Source: Dehalococcoidales bacterium | GTDB lineage: Bacteria > Chloroflexota > Dehalococcoidia > Dehalococcoidales > UBA3254 | Direction of reading: 5' to 3' | NCBI GenBank assembly: GCA_016926695.1 | Contig: JAFGOB010000092.1 | Location: forward strand, 1-64,000 | DNA: 64,000 nt | In this document: one piece after another, positions 61,708 through 64,000 of the stretch | How the letters are laid out: each line of letters starts with the position of its first letter | Numbering within the stretch: the first letter of the stretch is position 1 | Notes under the pieces: generated by a model | What the model was told of the DNA's origin: nothing | Databases searched by the model: none | What the model saw: only the letters and a program-made list of their open reading frames with translations | Position numbers and translations under genes: made by a program

Positions 61708-63402
61708 TTATTTCGGGGGCTTGTACTTGAATTTATCGAGGGGTACCGGCAGAGTGGAAAGGGATGGCTTACCATTCTGGTTATCGATCACGATGAATTT
61801 AAACCAGTTCTTATCGTCGCGATCCGGGAAGTCCAGGCGGAAATGTCCTGCCCGGCTTTCCTGACGCAACAGTGCGGACTGGTAGGTGTTCTCGGCGGCA
61901 AAGACCATGCTCTCGGCTGAATGGTAGCGGGCCAGGTCATGGAAATCTTTGACGGTCACCCGGTCGAGCTTCTCACGGGCATCCTGGACGATCTTGAGGG
62001 CTTCCTGCATGCCCTGTGCGGTACGCTGGCGGTTGAATTTCATAGGGACGATAGCCTCATGAATACGGTAGAGGACATCTGCGGGGTCAAGGTCGCCTTC
62101 GCGGTTTACGGGCTCCATAACCCGTTCCAGTGCCTGTTTGGCATAATTAAAATCAATCTCCTGAAGAGTGGCGTCTCTGGCTGATTTGGCGGCGCTTTCC
62201 CCGGCAATGGAACCGGTAACTGCGGCAGACTGGACTCCAAGACCAGCCTGCATACCGCCGCCATTGGACCAGGTGTTGGTGCAGGCTGCGCCGGTTGCCC
62301 AGAGTCCGGGTACAGTGGTCCTGCAACTGGTATCGACACGCATGCCGCCTCCGCCATTGAGGTAGCGGGGCCACATTTCCATCTTCTCGTTGAGAGGATC
62401 GATATGGGCTTTTTCTCTTAACACTCTCATGGTATCATTCCCCATCAAATGAGAGAGTTCTTCATTGGGATCATCACCCAGCGCCACTACATCCTCATCA
62501 GTCAGTCCTTTCAGGTTCAAGTAGATAGGGCCCAGTCCGGCCTGGAACTCTTTCTGCATGGCATTAATAACCCGTGGATCAAAAGTATAAACGGCATGCG
62601 ACCCGGTCATAAGCTCGGGATAATATTTACCCATGATCTTCTCGCCTCTGGCGTTCTCCAGATAAAGGTAGAAATGGATGCCCATAAGCTCTTTCCCCAG
62701 CAGTTTGATGCCCCAGACATAGCTGCTGCCGAACTCGGCGCCGATCAACTGAGCACCGGCCCGGAAGCCCATGGCCGCGCCTTCGCCCTGGCATGAGGCG
62801 TAAGTCTTCTCATGCTGATAGCCGCAGCCGCCGGTGGCCACGATGGTGGACCTGGCGTTAAATATATAGGTCTTGCCATCTACCAGCCCCAGGCCAATGG
62901 CTCCGACCACCTGGTCATTATTTTTCAGAAGGTCAATGGCGAAAATCTTATCCATCATTTTGACGCCCCGGGCTTTGGCGACTTTCTTCAGTGCCACCAG
63001 GGATTTGGGAGCATCGAACAGGGTTACATAAATATTGGGTCCCCAGTTGAGAATATTGAGCTTGCCGTCTTTTTTCAGGAAGGTTAGACCCATATCCGCC
63101 AGGTCATAGGTGGACTTATGCATGGCCCGGCCGAAAATCTCGGTCCAGTCCTGGTTGCAAAAATAGTTGCTGTCGCGGACTACCTTTTCCACCCAGGTAT
63201 CGACGTAATCGGGGTGAATATAGGCCAAGATGCCGCCGCCGATGGGGACCTGTCCATTCCAGCCGATTCCCATTTTGTCGATCATCAGGACGCTGGCCCC
63301 GCTTTCACTGGCTTTCAGGGCAGCTAACATGCCGGCCCCACCGGCGCCCAGGACCAGCACATCGGTAGTAATAACCGTTCCCAGATCATTTATTTTACTC
63401 AT
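61708..63402 (-). CDS. FAD-dependent oxidoreductase of the fumarate/adenylylsulfate reductase flavoprotein family
   Basis: This cytoplasmic flavoprotein has 564 residues. The FAD-binding fold opens with DVLVLGAGGAGMLAALKASESG, then STIVATGGCGYQHEKTYASC and the C-terminal FAD segment TCRTTVPGLWATGAACTNTW. The C-terminal helical domain (PVNREGDLDPADVLYRIHEA, FAAENTYQSALLRQESRAGH) is also present. The covalent-FAD His region of classical fumarate reductases (RSHTxAAxGG) is replaced by NGQVPIGGGI, so it looks closer to AprA-like enzymes, though AprA proteins are longer. A ferredoxin gene precedes it by 78 bases and probably supplies or accepts electrons. The ATG has GGAG 6 bases upstream. The substrate is unresolved. 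Confidence 0.82.
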   Translation of the reverse strand: MSKINDLGTVITTDVLVLGAGGAGMLAALKASESGASVLMIDKMGIGWNGQVPIGGGILAYIHPDYVDTWVEKVVRDSNYFCNQDWTEIFGRAMHKSTYDLADMGLTFLKKDGKLNILNWGPNIYVTLFDAPKSLVALKKVAKARGVKMMDKIFAIDLLKNNDQVVGAIGLGLVDGKTYIFNARSTIVATGGCGYQHEKTYASCQGEGAAMGFRAGAQLIGAEFGSSYVWGIKLLGKELMGIHFYLYLENARGEKIMGKYYPELMTGSHAVYTFDPRVINAMQKEFQAGLGPIYLNLKGLTDEDVVALGDDPNEELSHLMGNDTMRVLREKAHIDPLNEKMEMWPRYLNGGGGMRVDTSCRTTVPGLWATGAACTNTWSNGGGMQAGLGVQSAAVTGSIAGESAAKSARDATLQEIDFNYAKQALERVMEPVNREGDLDPADVLYRIHEAIVPMKFNRQRTAQGMQEALKIVQDAREKLDRVTVKDFHDLARYHSAESMVFAAENTYQSALLRQESRAGHFRLDFPDRDDKNWFKFIVIDNQNGKPSLSTLPVPLDKFKYKPPK

Positions 63403-63480
63403 GTTTTTCTCCAACTCATTTTTTCTGTTTTCCGGCTTCTGTACACAATAGAAGCCGGCCGGGTAGTGCCGCTGCGGCCT

Positions 63481-63702
63481 TTAGTAGGGTGAAACCAGTT
63501 CGCCGCGGCCCCTCTCGGGCGAGATGTCGAAACAACCCTGGGGGCAAAACGATTCGCAGCCCCAGCAAGCTATGCAATCCAGGGGGTACTTGACCTGTGC
63601 CTTGTGAGTGGGCTCATCCATTCGCAGCACGTCCATAGGACAACAGGCGACACAGATGCCGCAGCCCGTACATTTCTCCGCATCAAAATTTCTGACTGAC
63701 AT
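63481..63702 (-). CDS. 2[4Fe-4S] ferredoxin, partner of the flavoprotein
   Basis: This is a small electron carrier of 73 residues with two cluster motifs. They are CTGCGICVACCPMDVLRMDE near residue 11 and CIACWGCESFCPQGCFDI near 43. The spacing C-x2-C-x2-C-x3-C is regular in both. The layout resembles the iron-sulfur part of AprB. It is first in the leftward operon and is followed by the flavoprotein. AGGAGTAG precedes the ATG. Confidence 0.88.
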   Translation of the reverse strand: MSVRNFDAEKCTGCGICVACCPMDVLRMDEPTHKAQVKYPLDCIACWGCESFCPQGCFDISPERGRGELVSPY

Positions 63703-63816
63703 AATTTCTACTCCTTTTCTGTCCGTAAACCCAGCCGGGCCGGGTTTCTTAAGAACAGGACCGTATTTCAGGTTCCAGTTTTATATATAGTAGTATTTGA
63801 AACAGTAGTGTGAAAT

Positions 63817-63845
63817 AGATTAGCACCGTAACGGGACTTTGTCAA
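63817..63845 (-). promoter_or_regulatory. Predicted promoter of the ferredoxin-flavoprotein operon
   Basis: On the minus strand a consensus TTGACA (63840-63845) is followed after 17 bases by TAATCT (63817-63822), about 115 bases before the ferredoxin start. To the right, up to the window end, I see no gene. Confidence 0.55.
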
Positions 63846-64000
63846 TATTTCGGTGGTGTAGGAAAAGGTTATGCTGTTCAATCCGCTGTTCAATCCCCGA
63901 TACGATCAATAAATCATTTAGTTAAAGCTGATAATCCTGTTATTATCCATCCGGTTTATCACTTTCCGGATTCTCTTTTAGACCGACTTCACTTCTCCAG

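Overview
The window looks like chromosome from an anaerobic bacterium, probably of the phylum Chloroflexota and perhaps class Dehalococcoidia. That placement is an inference from gene content and protein style; no 16S rRNA gene is present. The signs are a long uninterrupted ribosomal-protein superoperon, zinc-binding versions of S4, S14 and L36, frequent GTG and TTG starts, and many iron-sulfur or ferredoxin-linked enzymes with no respiratory oxidase. TGA is a normal stop in many genes here.

Layout. 1-2.9 kb: tRNA-Glu(CTC), a MATE transporter, and a leftward two-gene redox operon of glutaredoxin and ferredoxin-thioredoxin-reductase-like protein. The second gene carries an in-frame TGA exactly at the last active-site Cys position. 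The frame stays open through a C-terminal rubredoxin domain, and a SECIS-like hairpin (GGUC loop, bulged U) starts 11 nt after the TGA. I read it as one selenoprotein gene that a standard gene caller would split in two. 3-9.9 kb: thrS, infC-rpmI-rplT, pheS-pheT. infC has no ATG, GTG or TTG at its true N-terminus and seems to start at ATA or ATT. 10-30.5 kb: the merged str, S10, spc and alpha operons, from rpsL to rpoA-rplQ, then truA-rplM-rpsI and a strong bidirectional terminator.

30.6-44 kb: rnc, an aminotransferase, an acyl-CoA dehydrogenase with a HAD hydrolase, a methyltransferase, and a leftward metabolic cluster. That cluster holds an MvhD-like protein, MetV, MetF, two ferredoxin/FMN proteins of the glutamate synthase family (one with a degenerate flavin site) and a class II glutamine amidotransferase-GXGXG fusion. 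It links methylene-tetrahydrofolate reduction to an archaeal-style, probably ferredoxin-driven glutamate synthase. 44.5-48.4 kb: crotonase, 3-hydroxyacyl-CoA dehydrogenase and thiolase, followed by a convergent SDR.

48.4-64 kb: a membrane-anchored alpha/beta-hydrolase-like protein, two zinc-ribbon proteins, and a 1463-residue surface protein with two seven-repeat RCC1 propellers, each followed by an Ig-like domain. Then come a radical SAM protein, a HAD phosphatase, dnaE with a small membrane protein, and a flavoprotein-ferredoxin pair related to fumarate and adenylylsulfate reductases. No IS element, CRISPR array or prophage was seen. The only mobile-looking element is a nested palindrome at 31354-31471.
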